In this document: positions 31,073 through 43,543 of the stretch, one piece after another
How the letters are laid out: each line of letters begins with the position of its first letter
How positions within the stretch are numbered: position 1 is the stretch's first letter
Source: Favolaschia claudopus
Lineage: Eukaryota > Basidiomycota > Agaricomycetes > Agaricales > Mycenaceae
Assembly: GCA_037176885.1 (NCBI GenBank)
Contig: JAWWNJ010000089.1
Span: forward strand, 496,001 to 560,000
Reading direction: 5' to 3'
DNA: 64,000 bases
The notes under the pieces: generated by a model
What the model was told of the DNA's origin: nothing
The model's database searches: none
Seen by the model: only the letters and a program-made list of their open reading frames with translations
Made by a program: the position numbers and the translations under genes

Positions 31073-34000
31073 CTATCTCGAAGCTAGACTCGGCACAATG
31101 AAAGGGCCAATGTATGAGCTTCGGATTGACCACCCTGTAAAGTCCCTCCAGGTTACCCACATCGCGTCATTCTCATCATAGTCCGCTGGGAGATGATTCT
31201 TCACATATTCCAACATGTCTATCGGTAAATCCGTGAATGTCTGCCAGTCCGAACTTGTGTTGGAAACCAAAGTAATCATGTGTGGGAAACGACTTACCTG
31301 AAGCCAGTTCAATATGTTATGCCAGTGATGATACGGATTGGGCGGTTTATCCTTCAACCAAGGATTAGAGGAAACACAATCCGGAATAGAACAGTCCTCA
31401 CACCGAAAGAGTCGAGAGATTTGTCGTTAATGAATGGAGCAACATGCTCCTCATTGCTGCGTAGAACATTGAGAAGATGGGGAGTCGGTGGACATGATCG
31501 CAAGATATACGACCAAGAAGATGGAATAAAGAGCCTAGCCGTGAAAATGAGACGGAAAGACAAGTTGATATTTCAAATCATATCTCACCACCTCTGGCCC
31601 ATTCCAATTCTATTTAAACACCATATTGCAGTTATCTCCAGCGAAGGATCGGGGTGGAGATCACGTATTCGTGTCGGATGCGCGACAGACCAAAGGAAGG
31701 CATCCCATACGCTGTTATCGCTACCTTCCAGCACAGACCGGGTGGCGGAGATGATGGATCTGATGTCTTTGTCCGAGAGCTGGTGAATTTCAGCAACAAT
31801 GTATGCTCCCAAGCTGAAGTCCAGTCTCTGTTCTGATACAAGGAGCGAGCCAAGCCGATACATATGCATTATTCTGATCAGATCGGACGATGTGGTTGAC
31901 CGAACGTAGTCGATGCTGGGAAGGTCGGACTCGGGAATAGGGGGGATCCGTCGTGCGCCAAGGAAATGATAGCATCGAGCATTAAATAGCCCAAGAAAGA
32001 AATTTTCTGCCCATTCTTGAATCAAATTATGGGGTGCTTGGTGAAGCTGATAGCATTTGTGTCAGGATCCATGTCAATTAATCAGAAGTCTGTGGATGCA
32101 ACGACGTACTTCAAGCCATTCAATGAAACGCCCACTCGAGGTCACCGGAAAGTTAAACGACAGTATCAGGTCCAGCTTTATACAATACAGGAGCGTGATT
32201 AGCTCTGGAGTAAGCCGGACGGTTGTGATAAATGGCAGACATGCAATGAGGTGGCTTTCAAGATTAAATGTCAACCAGCCAGCCATAGTGCAAAGTCAAT
32301 AATTGAGCAGAACTCACTGCGGCAGATCCAACTCGTCGCTGTGGCTCGAATTCTGAGACAAGGCCTCGAGCGTATCCGTTGCGAGATGTTGTCGATCTAT
32401 GTCACTGAAGTGAAAGTTTCGAGAGCGGCTGGGATCGCGGAGAAAATCGAGGAATGAAGCATGGTATACTGAGATGTGCTGGTCTGCCGCTGCTTTGATC
32501 AGGCCATGGCGATCGTCAATTTTGATAAGGGGATGAAGTCTTCGTATCGTCAGAAATATATCTGTAGGTTTCAACCCGAGGAGCTGCCCTATTTGAGCGA
32601 CCGAGAGGCGGCCGGTAAATTCAGCTGCAATGACTGACAGGACCCGGGAGAGCTGGGGTCGATACGGAACCATGCCCAGGATTTGAAGGTAAAGCTCGTC
32701 AAGCGCAAAGAAGGGCGACATACGATAAGGATTCTGTTCCTGCGGTTGAAGTCGAGTAACGAAGACTAGACCTTCGACCGGGTCGAAGTCGTTGTCCTCG
32801 ACGAATCTGATGACCGTGGCGGCATAGACGAAGTGGCCAGATGATTTGTCGATGATATGACGAATGAGGTGGTCCTCAGGCCAGGGACAAGATATGCTGG
32901 CCATTGCAGAATGAGTTTCGCGAATTCGTTTGAATTCATCAGTGAGATAGACTTCCACGTCTTCCAAAGAGCCTTGGACGGTTAGGCGCGCACAGGAAGA
33001 AAGCGCAGCCTCGCTGAACAATTGTTTGATGTGGACCTCTGGCCTGCTGACGATGAGAATGTGTAGTGTGGGCTGGGAAAATTTAGCGAGGGAGCGCAAT
33101 ATTTCCTGTTGCCGCGCTTCGTCTTCGCATTCATCGAGGCCGTCGATCACGATGATTAAGCTACGGTGGTTCAAAGCGTCAGCGTCATGGTAAGGGTCGA
33201 TTAAAAGTCTCTGGAGTTGAACGGGGAGCGATTTATCAACGATGGCGGGATCAGATGTCAGGCGCAGAGCGATAGCGACTTTGAAGGAGGGGGAAATTAG
33301 AGCGAGCTGATATGCGATCGTCGGCCAGAGTTTGGCGGCATTCCCACGAGACGGGTGGCCGCGTTTGAAGAAGAAGCTGCCGGCGAGGGAGTTTTTAGCT
33401 TGGAGTTCCTCGCACAGGGATTGCGCGATGGCGGACTTTCCGGTCCCCGCAGGACCGTGCATCCAAAGAATCTGCGATGCGAAGTCGCTGGTATCTTGCG
33501 ACCAGGTAGTCAGATGGTCGAGAATTTCCAGCCGGGTGTTTGGGTGACAGGGTGGATGGGTGAAGCTCTCGCCGGCGTCGTGAGTGGCATCGGAGGCAGA
33601 TGCGTTGTATAGAATGCGAAGCGCTATATCTTATGTCAGACACTAACAAGTGAGGATATTAATTGGGGAATGCGTACCGGCGTCGATCTATGAGAACCAA
33701 TCATCCTTTATCCGTAGAATACAAGAAGCAAGGCGTACGCACATTCGAGCTATCGATCTTATTCTCAATTGACATGGTAATTTCGAGCTGGCATCGCATC
33801 AGAGGATACTCGACACGGAAAATGGCCAAGCTGAATACATACATGGAAAGATTTGAGGCGTCGATCGATTCTCTTCATGGCGCTCTCGATTATCTCGATG
33901 TCTTCGTCACTCTCTAGTATTTTCTTCAGCGTACTTCTTTCTGCCAACGAGTTCAAGTCGGCTAATTCGGTGACGAGGTACCTTGTAGAAAAAGAAAAAC

Positions 34001-34618
34001 AGTCAGAAGCGCAGATGCTGGACAAAAGAGAAACAGAGATAGTAAATCATGATAATTATATTATAATACATACTCGGAAAATGCGCGAATCCGGGCTTTT
34101 CCATCTGCGGACAGAGTTTTTGGAAGGACAGCGTTGACGGTGTCGACTTGTTGCGAGACGTGTTCGAATAGAGCGCGGAGGTGGTCGTTATTCCCAGATA
34201 CAGTCTACTCATCACGTACGGATAGATTAACTTATAATAGAATAGAATTCAGAAGGAAGTTACAGTGCTTACGGTGGCAAGATCGATCACAGTATTGATG
34301 ACATTGAAAGGAATTTTAAAAGGCGAGCCGTCGAGCATTGGCTCGACCTTCGTTAAGAGGAGGATCAGTCCGGATTTGAGGGTCCGAAGGTGAGTTGGAG
34401 CGAAGATCGTGCTGGGTGGTTCTGATTATTTATTAAAAGAGCGTGGCTTTGTGAATACTAGCCAAGAATAGAAAAAGAGCCGTACTCTGGTGGGTGCTGT
34501 CCGCCGAGTCCGCAGAGATAGCTGTAGCTGTAGCGTTTCTCGCCGACTGACTCTGTGTTGGATTTGGTCTTGGAGTTCTTGTAGATCGCCGCGCGAGAAT
34601 TGCTTTCAAGGTCTTCAT
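31073..34618 (-). CDS. NACHT-domain NLR-like protein A
   Basis: Multi-exon STAND-type NTPase of the kind thought to act in fungal non-self recognition. N-terminus (from the ATG at 34618): basic MKTLKAILARR, a Ser/Thr-rich linker, then helices LRTLKSGLILLLTKVEPMLDG and LVTELADLNSLAERSTLKKIL, typical of mushroom NLR N-termini. The NACHT core spans about 33630-32600: Walker A GPAGTGKSAIAQ, GSFFFKRGHPSRGN, Walker B LIIVIDGLDECED, then ILIVSRPE and the SSGHFVYAATVIRF block. The region after it carries no ankyrin, WD40 or TPR repeats; it runs through FIEWLE, LIQEWAENFF, SVAHPTRIRDLHPD, WSYILRSCPPTP, YHHWHNILNWLQ and DMLEYVKNHLPADY to a stop at 31073. These tail exons are conserved in NLR-B mostly by synonymous change. 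All joins checked are open, except that the linker between the N-terminal helices and NACHT is uncertain. Confidence 0.78.
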
Positions 34619-35400
34619 GGTAAGTCGCCAGGGTAATCTTCTGGCTCCAAGTCGTGCAGTCGTCGTGGTGGTTAAAGGTAAAGAGAGTTGGAGGCGATGC
34701 CTGTCAATCAAAGAATTTGCCGAGGTTTCCAATTGGTTTCCATTGGGTTTCCAACTACTTGAGCGTTGAGGTGTTTTTCGGAGTGTGCTGTGTGGAGTCG
34801 ACGACCGCGCAATTAGATTTCTGACGAGTAATTGACATCGAAAGTAGGCAGGTCCTTGTCAAATTTAAGTCTCCGTGAGCAGTGGCGAAACGACACAAAA
34901 AAGGAGATAAAATCAAGAAAATAAAGTAACTAGCCTGATGTGATGTTGATGTGATGTGATGTCCAGAAACTTCCGTCCATCTCCAGAATTCTTATACAAA
35001 CTGGAATCGAAAGTTGGTCTTGGAGCTTGAAGCTGTGGACGGCGGTGAAGGAAAGAAGGAGAGAACACAGCCACATGCGGTAAGCGGGCCGACACTTTGT
35101 GCGGCAGGACTCGTACTTTTGTTTTTATTTTGTTCTATTTCAACAAAGGAAATACTTGTCCATGCTGATATGGAGCCAGAGCTGGTCTTGTGTGATTGCA
35201 TTTCCATAAGTATTAATGAGTTCTCAAAGACTTCTCTAGTCACTTCTCTTCTCATTTCACCCCTTCATCACAACGACTCCACTGCAACAATGAAGCAGCG
35301 CCAGCACAGGCGAAGTGCGACCCGACTGCCCCTGCAAGCCTCACCAGCGTCAGAGTGACCGCCGCTGACGAAGTCTAAGATACAGTGAGATTGATGCTAT
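34619..35400. other. Upstream region of NLR-A
   Basis: The minus strand at about 34930-35010 resembles the segment upstream of NLR-B at 47540-47640 (both end in an ..atcacctcagg-like word). It may be a shared 5' leader or an unrecognised first exon. No independent gene. Confidence 0.3.
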
Positions 35401-36450
35401 TCCCGCTCATAACGGGACATCGAATCACGGCTACGCAGAGCAACAAGCAACACAGAGGACGGAAAGTGCTGCGCTATCTCCTGTTTCCTATCACACGCTG
35501 CGGTGGATGGAGCTGCGAGCGAGACGGACGCCGAGCACTCATCACCGACCTCGATCCCGAATTCTATGATGACCAGGCTTCGGCGCGTCGGATGGGGAGC
35601 GCAGGGGTTACAATAACCGAAGAACACGACTGGCGAGTGCGAGAGAGAATCAAGGTTAGTGGGAGAAACGAGTGCGCGAGGTAAGTACCTTCGTACCTTT
35701 TTCACATGCCTTTCTCCACCATCTTGGCACCACGAAGGCATCGCATCCAAAATCCCTCCGAGGCCGACACCATCCTTTGTTTTCCCACGAGCTGCGTCCG
35801 CCACGCTCATTCGAAGGTCTGATGACTGACTCGGCGAGCGGTCGATAACGGCGAAGACGAGCCGGGGGGGAAGAGCATGGACCTGTGCCGCAAATAAGAG
35901 ACGGGACTTCACGCGAACTCGACCTGGCAAAGGGATGGTGAGCAGGCGCGGTGCGAGGGTGAGCGTATTCAGACCTGCATACCTATAATTCTTCATCCAA
36001 AGCCGTCATCATGCGCGATGGCTTATCCACCACCTCCGCGCGCCATTGTCGCCACCCTCTGCCTTCATCCGCACGGTGCCGCAGACGACATGTTGGTGAG
36101 GCAGGAGAGTCGATGGCCGTTAGGGGAGAGCGTCACTGTAGAAGCGGGACAAACGCGTCGTGCATCGCGCGGGGTGCGACGATGAGGGGGTTTAGCGGTG
36201 GAAGAGCTGAATACACCAGAGAAGAGAGAGGTGGTGCGGCGGGTGACGGTTACAGTTTCTGCGCGGATGGTTGGCGGGGTGCGATGAAGGCGCGGTGGCG
36301 GTCAAGTAACTCCGTCGACGTTGTTGCGGGGGGTTCTGAGAAATTTGGGGTCCGCCCGGCGAACTTGCTGGACGTTGGCCGCGGGTGGTGGAAGAGTGGA
36401 GGCAACCGACTGTGCGTGCACGAATGACGAGACAGCTGCTCATCAAGTCA
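35401..36450. repeat. GC-rich stretch with strand-asymmetric composition
   Basis: Long open frames here (for example 35397-35996 minus and 36011-36427 plus) overlap each other on opposite strands and are Arg/Ser-rich without motifs. I treat the stretch as compositionally biased non-coding DNA of the same general type as the islands at 27 and 50 kb. Confidence 0.3.
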
Positions 36451-39400
36451 GTGAATGTAAAAAAATTGAGAGACAGATTTGGAGGGGATACATACCGTCC
36501 CGACTTTGTATATAGATGTCTATAGGGGAACCTCGAGGGTTAATCCAACGGTTGTTGCAAGCAGACTTGAAGCAGACGACACAGCGGGAGTGTGTGAGGT
36601 GCACGGAATCGGCGTTAGTAAACGTTCCTCACGGTCAAGGAGGGTCTGAGGTAATGAAATGAGTAAGTTGAGAGTATTATGTGTTAATAAAGAGCGCGAA
36701 ACGCACCCGGGCCTAAGCTGCCAGAATCGGCATAACTTTCGAGGAAATATGCTGGATGACTCCGTCGGATAAGTCGAATAATTCGCTGGCTGGGATCTTC
36801 CATTGGCAAGAGGAGTAAAAGCGGTAACTTTGTCGGAAATGGACCGAACGGTGGGCGGGGCGGGGTGTGGCTGGATGAGATAGTCGACACGGCACGTCGG
36901 CACCAGTAAGTCATGAGTTGGGGAGAAGAGGGCGTGGGAATTATTTTGTTTGTCTACAGCTTCGACGTAGCCGAATTGCCGGTCCCTCTTGTTCCCAACC
37001 ACCACATCGACTCAATAATTCAATTCATGTCTGCTAGACTTGATCTATTTTGAAGGGCTTGCTAAATGAACTCCCTCTCTTCAATATGCATTGAACTTCT
37101 CTCCGAGCCTGCAGGCTGCTTAAATTGGCTGCACACCACTGGACCAGTAAACTCGACTACAGTTCTCCGACTTTTCCGAGTCTCAGTCTCTTGCTTGCTT
37201 CTACTGGCACAGGCATGTAAGAAAACTCTCACTGCATTCTCGTGGCTTGTGCTTCGAAGTAATTAATTTGCAGAGCAGCTTGCAGTACACTGGGTGCGCT
37301 GCAGGTTTCGTTGTATAGTGTTCTTTTTGCCGTTAACTTTGATTTATGCCTTTCCTTGCTATACTTCAGGCTTTGACACCCAGCTATCCTATCCGCAAGC
37401 AATCCAAACGTCAACTATATTTTCCTCTCAGGAACAAAGTTAACTCGCTAATTCCTCTCACTCTAACGTGCTGTCGTGCTTGTGTTCGGGAACTTTAAAT
37501 CCATTGATGTTCTGAATTTTGTCTGCCTTAAACTATGTATGTTGATCATAACAGCAATTGAGTTGATTTAATAGGGTTGAACTCACCTCATCCTGTTCAG
37601 TCCAAAACACCACAACTTTTGAAGCATTTTTCCTCAATGCTCATGCTCTATAAAATTATGTCAATCAGCGGACAAAAAACCTGGAAACCGAAACAGACGC
37701 CGGGTGGGGTAAGTCAAAACTCTATCTCTCTTCTCAAAGCTCGCTCGGTCGCCGCTTGCGCGTCGACCAGCTCGCATTGAGAACGGCCCTTCGGGGTTTG
37801 TTTGCCTCCGAGTTTGAGAACAGATGCATCACCAAATGTTTAAGCGATAAAGAATTGACTGTTCTTACAGAACATAACCTCACACGAAGGCACCTGGCAG
37901 GTAGAGTCGATACGAGCAAGCCAAGTACGCCAAGCGATTGCCGAATGCGGATCAAATAATAAATCAGATTATCATCAAATTCGTGGGAGAAAAGTGCGTT
38001 TTCCTTGCAATCTAGAGGGTACACACTGATGTGATCAAAAACTCGAAACCCTCAACCTGAGATATGAAAAGAACGACTACTAAAGTACTCGTAATCGGGG
38101 CGGAAGTTCTCGCCGGATCAAAGAGTTTCGCGATCCCGTGACTCCGATGCGTCAAGATTCAAAGGTCGCGCGTAACGCAACGTGGAACTCTGCCTTGGTT
38201 ATTCAAACTTGGGCAATTCACAATGCGGATCTAAGTCTTCTATACCTACATTGACTGCCACTCTTCGATTTTGAAGCGGTTAATCAATGCGGCGCGCCGC
38301 CTCGCGCCGCCGAAATCAAGAAACCGAGATTTTTCATGTCGCTTTCAAAAGCAGTGAAGTGACCTCAGATACAACTCAGATACTCAAGTAGTCTGGAAAT
38401 ATGTTTTTGCTCAAAGTAAGGAAGCAGTGCAAAGTGTTTCGTTCATCCTATTCAACTCCTCTATCCCTGTGCATTTGCAGCCTTGATAGGTGTCTTAGCA
38501 TTTTGCTTTTGGTCCAGGCAGCCTGCGCAAAGAAGGGTTGCGACCCATTCCTCGGAGATGCGGGTTCTTTGGCATCCCGTACAAAACTGAATAAATACAT
38601 GGTCAGGCGCTAGTTTTTGCTCGTGAGGGAGCGTGCTTACAATGTAGTATTTGAACTTGAACTCTCTCGTTCCTCCATGTTGAGCGGACGACTAGGGGAT
38701 GATTATGACATGTGAGGTTCAGAAGAAGCACGAAACAATGAAATGCGAGCGTACCAAGCCTGGGGTAGTCGAGGTTTGTTGGGACATGGTGGTAAGTATT
38801 GGAGGCCGATGGTGACCAGGACAGAGTTTTTATAGCTGGGAGACTGCAAAAATTTCATCGCGTGGCAGGATTTAGGGTTGCGGGAACGAGGCGCGGGGTA
38901 TGGCGCGTGGTTCTCGACTTCTCAAGCGCCCAAATCTAACTTTGATTGAGTTCCGTATTTGGAGACGACAGTGGGAGTGCTGTTGCAGCATTTCAATGCA
39001 CTCGTCTTGAAGCTCCCAGTTCTGAGTTATGAAGTTGGGGAATGACTTGAATGACTTGGCTCCTTTGATTTTATTCGATTCTACTAGATTGCTCGAGCTC
39101 AGGAAGGGAGGGTCGGAAGCGTGCGATAAATTTTGATTCTATCGACAAAGTGAATGTTCTCAGGCCACCGCAGCATCTCCCTCATGGTCTGGCGTTGCCG
39201 AATCATAAATGACAGATACCAGTTAGACGCGAAGAAGTTACTCTGGGAGCCATTTTCCAGTCAAAGCGGAGACGGTTGGTTGTCAAGTCGAAGGCCGTAA
39301 ATTTAAGGTTCAGGTTTTTCTCGATGCGATTCAGAGAAAGACGATGCGGATTGAGAATAGATAGATTCAGGGTGAGGAAGGTTGGATGCCATGCTGACAA

Positions 39401-39600
39401 GACCCGTACATAGATATTAGACGACAGAGACATGACCCGTACATACGCAGTCGTTGCAGAATTTGAGTAAAGCATCGGACAACGATATGACAACGGTACG
39501 GAGGTGGAAGAGTCATCCACAAATAGAGTGGGTTACAAGTGGCGGGGTACGCCTTAATGTCAAGTAAGGTTGAAGCAAGTCGATGGGAAAGCGCCCCATA
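36451..39600. other. Gene-poor region
   Basis: A 161-codon minus frame at 36520-37005 is protein-like in composition but lacks an ATG and any motif; a second frame on the same strand ends ISSKVMPILAA. These could be pieces of a decayed gene. Otherwise AT-richer DNA with nothing recognised. Confidence 0.3.
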
Positions 39601-40020
39601 TGGTCTACCAGCAGATCGCAGGAGAAGAGGCACGCACTGCCGCATTCCGGTCCAAGTAGTTAAGTCCCCGCCCCCGCCCGCATCCCCATCTCCATACCCC
39701 CACCTGTACCTCTCGCGCAACAGCTCCTCTCTTTCACCTTTATCCCAGCCACCACCTCCTCCTCCACGCTCCGCACCACCCGCCCCGCCCCGACGCGACG
39801 TTTACGACGAGAAGACTCTCCCGTCCCTACACGACGCCCCTGCCGCACTCGCACGATTCTACCACAGACCATACCCAGGTGCTGACATAGGTAATAGCAT
39901 CGTATTTGGGCGCGCCCGCCCGGCGTAAGTAGTACCGAGCGAGGATGAGTGCGCAGCATGACCATGCGGTGAGAGTGAGAGTTTCGTGGACGTGGAGATG
40001 CGTATGCGAGCTGGGAGTGC

Positions 40021-40213
40021 GAGATGGAGATGGAGCTGGAGATCGAGGTCGAGGTCGAGATGGAGGTAAGAAATCGGGGTACGAGCTGAAGGTGCGCGAG
40101 GTTGGGAACGAGCTGAAGGTGGAGGTGAAGATCGAGCTGGAGATCGAGGTCGAGGTAAAGATGGACGTCAACGTGCGAGATGGAGGATGGAGATGGAGCT
40201 GGAGGTCGAGGTG
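40021..40213 (+). repeat. Degenerate purine-rich tandem repeat
   Basis: Words gatggagatggagctgga, gatcgaggtcgaggt and gagctgaaggt recur; the 20-base piece gagctggagatcgaggtcga occurs twice about 100 bp apart. Confidence 0.6.
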
Positions 40214-40350
40214 GCTGTATCCAGGCGCTGGACCCACCCCCCGCTCGTCTCCAATCCTATCGAATCGATCGAGGTTTACTTCCCCTCCCCGACCACCTGC
40301 AGCTTCGGCTTCGGATAACAAAAACACCCCACTGGCTCCTGTAGCCCGTC

Positions 40351-40387
40351 TCCCATCCCATCCCATCCCATCCACATCCACATCCAC
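40351..40387 (+). repeat. Pentamer/hexamer microsatellite
   Basis: Four tandem catcc units followed by ccacat units. Confidence 0.7.
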
Positions 40388-41060
40388 AGTCACCCGTTCC
40401 ATGGATTCAGCACTCCACGCACATCCACCACCTTCTCCCGCTCCTCGACTACCCCGCCCCATCGAGAACACCAAACACCAAGAACGGGGCACACGCTCGC
40501 ATACCCCGACGCCCGCCTCCTTTTCCTCTCTCCACCGAACGACGACGACGACGTCAACGGCGCCTAAGACCCAGGCTGCGACTCCGCGAAAAACAACGCG
40601 GTGTCGCGCTCCTCGAACCCCGCATCCCTGGGCACGCGAGCTACACCCAGACGAGGACGACGACGACGCATGCGCACGAGTGCGTCGATACCGCCTACCC
40701 TACGTGCGCCATATCATCAGACTCTTCTTGCAGACGGCAGGCGAAAGGCGGGCTGCGAAGAGAGCGGCGCCCGTGAACAAACAAACAGATTCATCCACCC
40801 ACGAGGGGTCGAGGCGGGGCGGGATGGGTTGATGCGAAGTGGAGCGGATTGGGTCGAGGGGAGGGAGGCGTCTGAAGGGATATGGCAGGCTGATGGAATG
40901 GTAATAGGTATGCTGATGCTGATGGGGATGGAGACGGCGATGGATGGAGGAGAGGTACATAGGTAAGTTGCGGGACAAGAAGAATGAGCACGCAGTGCTT
41001 GAGGTGATGGGACGATGCGGGATGGTGTACGAGCGGCGGAAGGAAGGTGACAGGAAAATG

Positions 41061-43543
41061 GGAGACACATGAGATAGCGTTATGAGCTAGGGGCGAGGCG
41101 AGGTAAGATGCGGGGTAGGTTACTAGGTACGTAGCTGGACGTACCTGACGCACTGAATGCCCGGAGCCTATTCGTTGCTGTCATCCACACCCCGCCGACA
41201 CGCGTAGCTTGAGGGAAGGCAGCAGGGATGGCAGCGACGCGCGTGAGGCACGCGCGTTCGTATGCATCACGAGCCAAACGGGAGGAGAATCCACGGGCTG
41301 CGGCGGCGTATGGTTACTGGTATTGGCATATGACGGAAGAGGAGATCAGAGCAAGTCGTGCTGAATCTCAAGGCTATCATCAGCTGGGTTTCGATAAACG
41401 GCAGGTGTCGGGGACGGGTCGGAAAGAGCAGGTGTACACGTGTGTCGAGAGACCTAAACTGAGGTGACCACTGACTGCAGCGAAGACTTTGTGTGTGCGC
41501 GGAACTGAGAAGAGAGGAGACGATGAGAACAAAGTATTCGCTAAAGCTCAGCAAACGCACCTTGACATCCAGCATCACAATCTCCTCACACTCTATCCCA
41601 GCAAACACGCAGCGCCGCTTGACCCTTTTGAGAGGTACGTATGATCTTATCATAGAAATCCTGACGAGACTATCCTATCAGCGAACGCTAGGGGTCGGAG
41701 AGAAATGGGTGAACCTGGAATAAAACGAGGCGCTGCGTGTGCTCGTATCGCCAAAGAATCGACCTCGTCCAGAGCGTACAAAACGGCCTTGAAACGGCCA
41801 GAAACTTGAAATACATCTTCACACCACATGGACGCCGCGTCGCCACCGCCCAAAGCAGCAAAATTCTGCGCAGCCCAAGCCTGGCCTCTCTTCGAGCTGA
41901 CATTGAACGCGGAGAACGCGAAAAGCGGCGGAGGATGTAATCATGGAAGTGACCGAAAAAGGCAGAGGACGTTTGTTTATTTGGTTGGCTGCGACCCCGG
42001 AATTCAATACCTTTTGCTCTTTGTTCCGAACCATCATAGTGCAAATTGTGCAATGGTGCAATGGCCGCGCGCTCCTGCTTCGTCGATTTCTACAACCCCA
42101 ATTCCTGTCTATACATCACGTGTGTATAAATATTGTGTCCATCTTTGGTCAATCTTTGGTCAATTTGTGGTCAATCTGCACTCAGCCGCTTCATTCCGAG
42201 TCAAGTCGACTTTACGGTAACGATCCCAGCTAGAGATATTCAAGATCATGAAACCAATCGTTGACCTTTCTCGGCTCGTTGAGGTAAATTCACTGCCGCG
42301 TGAATTCGTCTACAACTAACGGTGTGTGCGATCTCATCAATCCGAGCAAGTTCCTCCTTTTCACAGCAACCTACGGACTGGATTCTATTGCAGCTCTCGA
42401 TAACAACCTCCTCTTTGGCTGCGCACTGCGCAATTGTATCCGTTGCGTCTCCGCTCTTGCATCTAATTTATAGTACTAGTATAATATACCTCATCAGACG
42501 GTTTTCCTGCCGTCAGCGATCCTGCCCTTGCCAGACTGTTTCGCAACGTAGCGCTCAAGAAATGTGTGATGGTTTCCAGAGCACGAGGGGGCGCTTCCAT
42601 TTGACTCGGTAATGGTCAAGGGTCCTTCAACTCTGGCATGTGTAACAGCTGTATATTGACGCAGTAAACCTGCTCGTTTTATTCCGAGTATATATTGATC
42701 AATCGCCTTGTACTATTCGGAACCGGCTGCCACGCGAGCTCAAACTACATCTCAAGCGCCAGGAAATTGAATGGCGGGAGCTCCTTCCTTCCAAAGTTGT
42801 GAGGTCAGTGATTCAACCAACTTTGATAATCGCATTCCCTCATCGATCTTACGATCGCCAGTTCACACCGGCGACACCCCGCTCTGCCTCTCCAGAGATG
42901 TCGAGGATTCCACACGTGAGTATCTCCCTGTCAATATTTTCGGCAGAAGGATTACTTGCATAAGGATATGCGAAACAGTGTCGTCACGACACTGTTTATA
43001 CGAGTTGTTAGGCCGATTCAACATCACGATTGGTGAGTGCGATATCTGACCTACCGAACTCTTCACAAATACATAGGATTCCCTGAGTGGATCTCTCCCT
43101 TTCCTCTATGTGAATAATCCATCTGCTGAAAATATTAAGAGCTGAACTTGGAGAAACTGCTCGCCGACCGCCGTCTTGAATAGGAATAGAAATTTTACCA
43201 AGCGAATGCACCTTGGAAGTAATTATTAGAATGTTCATCCAATAGAGTAAGTAAGGAAGAATGTAAGTTACTTAGCGCTAGCGGAAAAGGCGTCCGTGTC
43301 GTCTCATCCCCATGGAGGCAATTGCAGTCTCTCGGACTCTCTCCGTGGAGTCCGCCACGCGTTAACGTTCATAATGTTCATTATTTTCTATTACAACGAC
43401 CACGACGCGCAGGTGTGCGGTGCTGGGCCAACGAATGCACTCTTACTGAACTCTCGCCAGACTTAACTCCAAGAAAACAATCACATTGCCGGAATCACTT
43501 AGACAATCTATGGACTTCGAATTGGGACCACAGTTATGTACGG
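41061..43543. other. Gene-poor region
   Basis: A plus-strand piece at 42330-42480 (frame reading TYGLDSIAALDNNLLFGCAL) looks coding but I cannot extend it; possibly a relic. Nothing else supported. Confidence 0.3.

Larger units (their letters stand above)
39640..41060. repeat. Strand-switching C-rich/G-rich block
   Basis: Alternates between C-rich (39660-39830, 40240-40460) and G/A-rich (39990-40220, 40800-40960) on the plus strand. It contains a purine repeat at 40021-40213 (units like gagatcgaggtcgag) and a catcc/catccacatcca microsatellite at 40351-40387. Frames through it are low-complexity. Confidence 0.5.

Noticed and set aside
36520..37005. 161-codon minus-strand frame
   Set aside because: No ATG at the start and no recognisable domain; another frame on the same strand looks equally plausible.
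39945..40832. 295-codon plus frame and its minus-strand counterpart
   Set aside because: Both run through purine/pyrimidine low-complexity DNA; the sequence is repeats such as EVEVK and not a domain.
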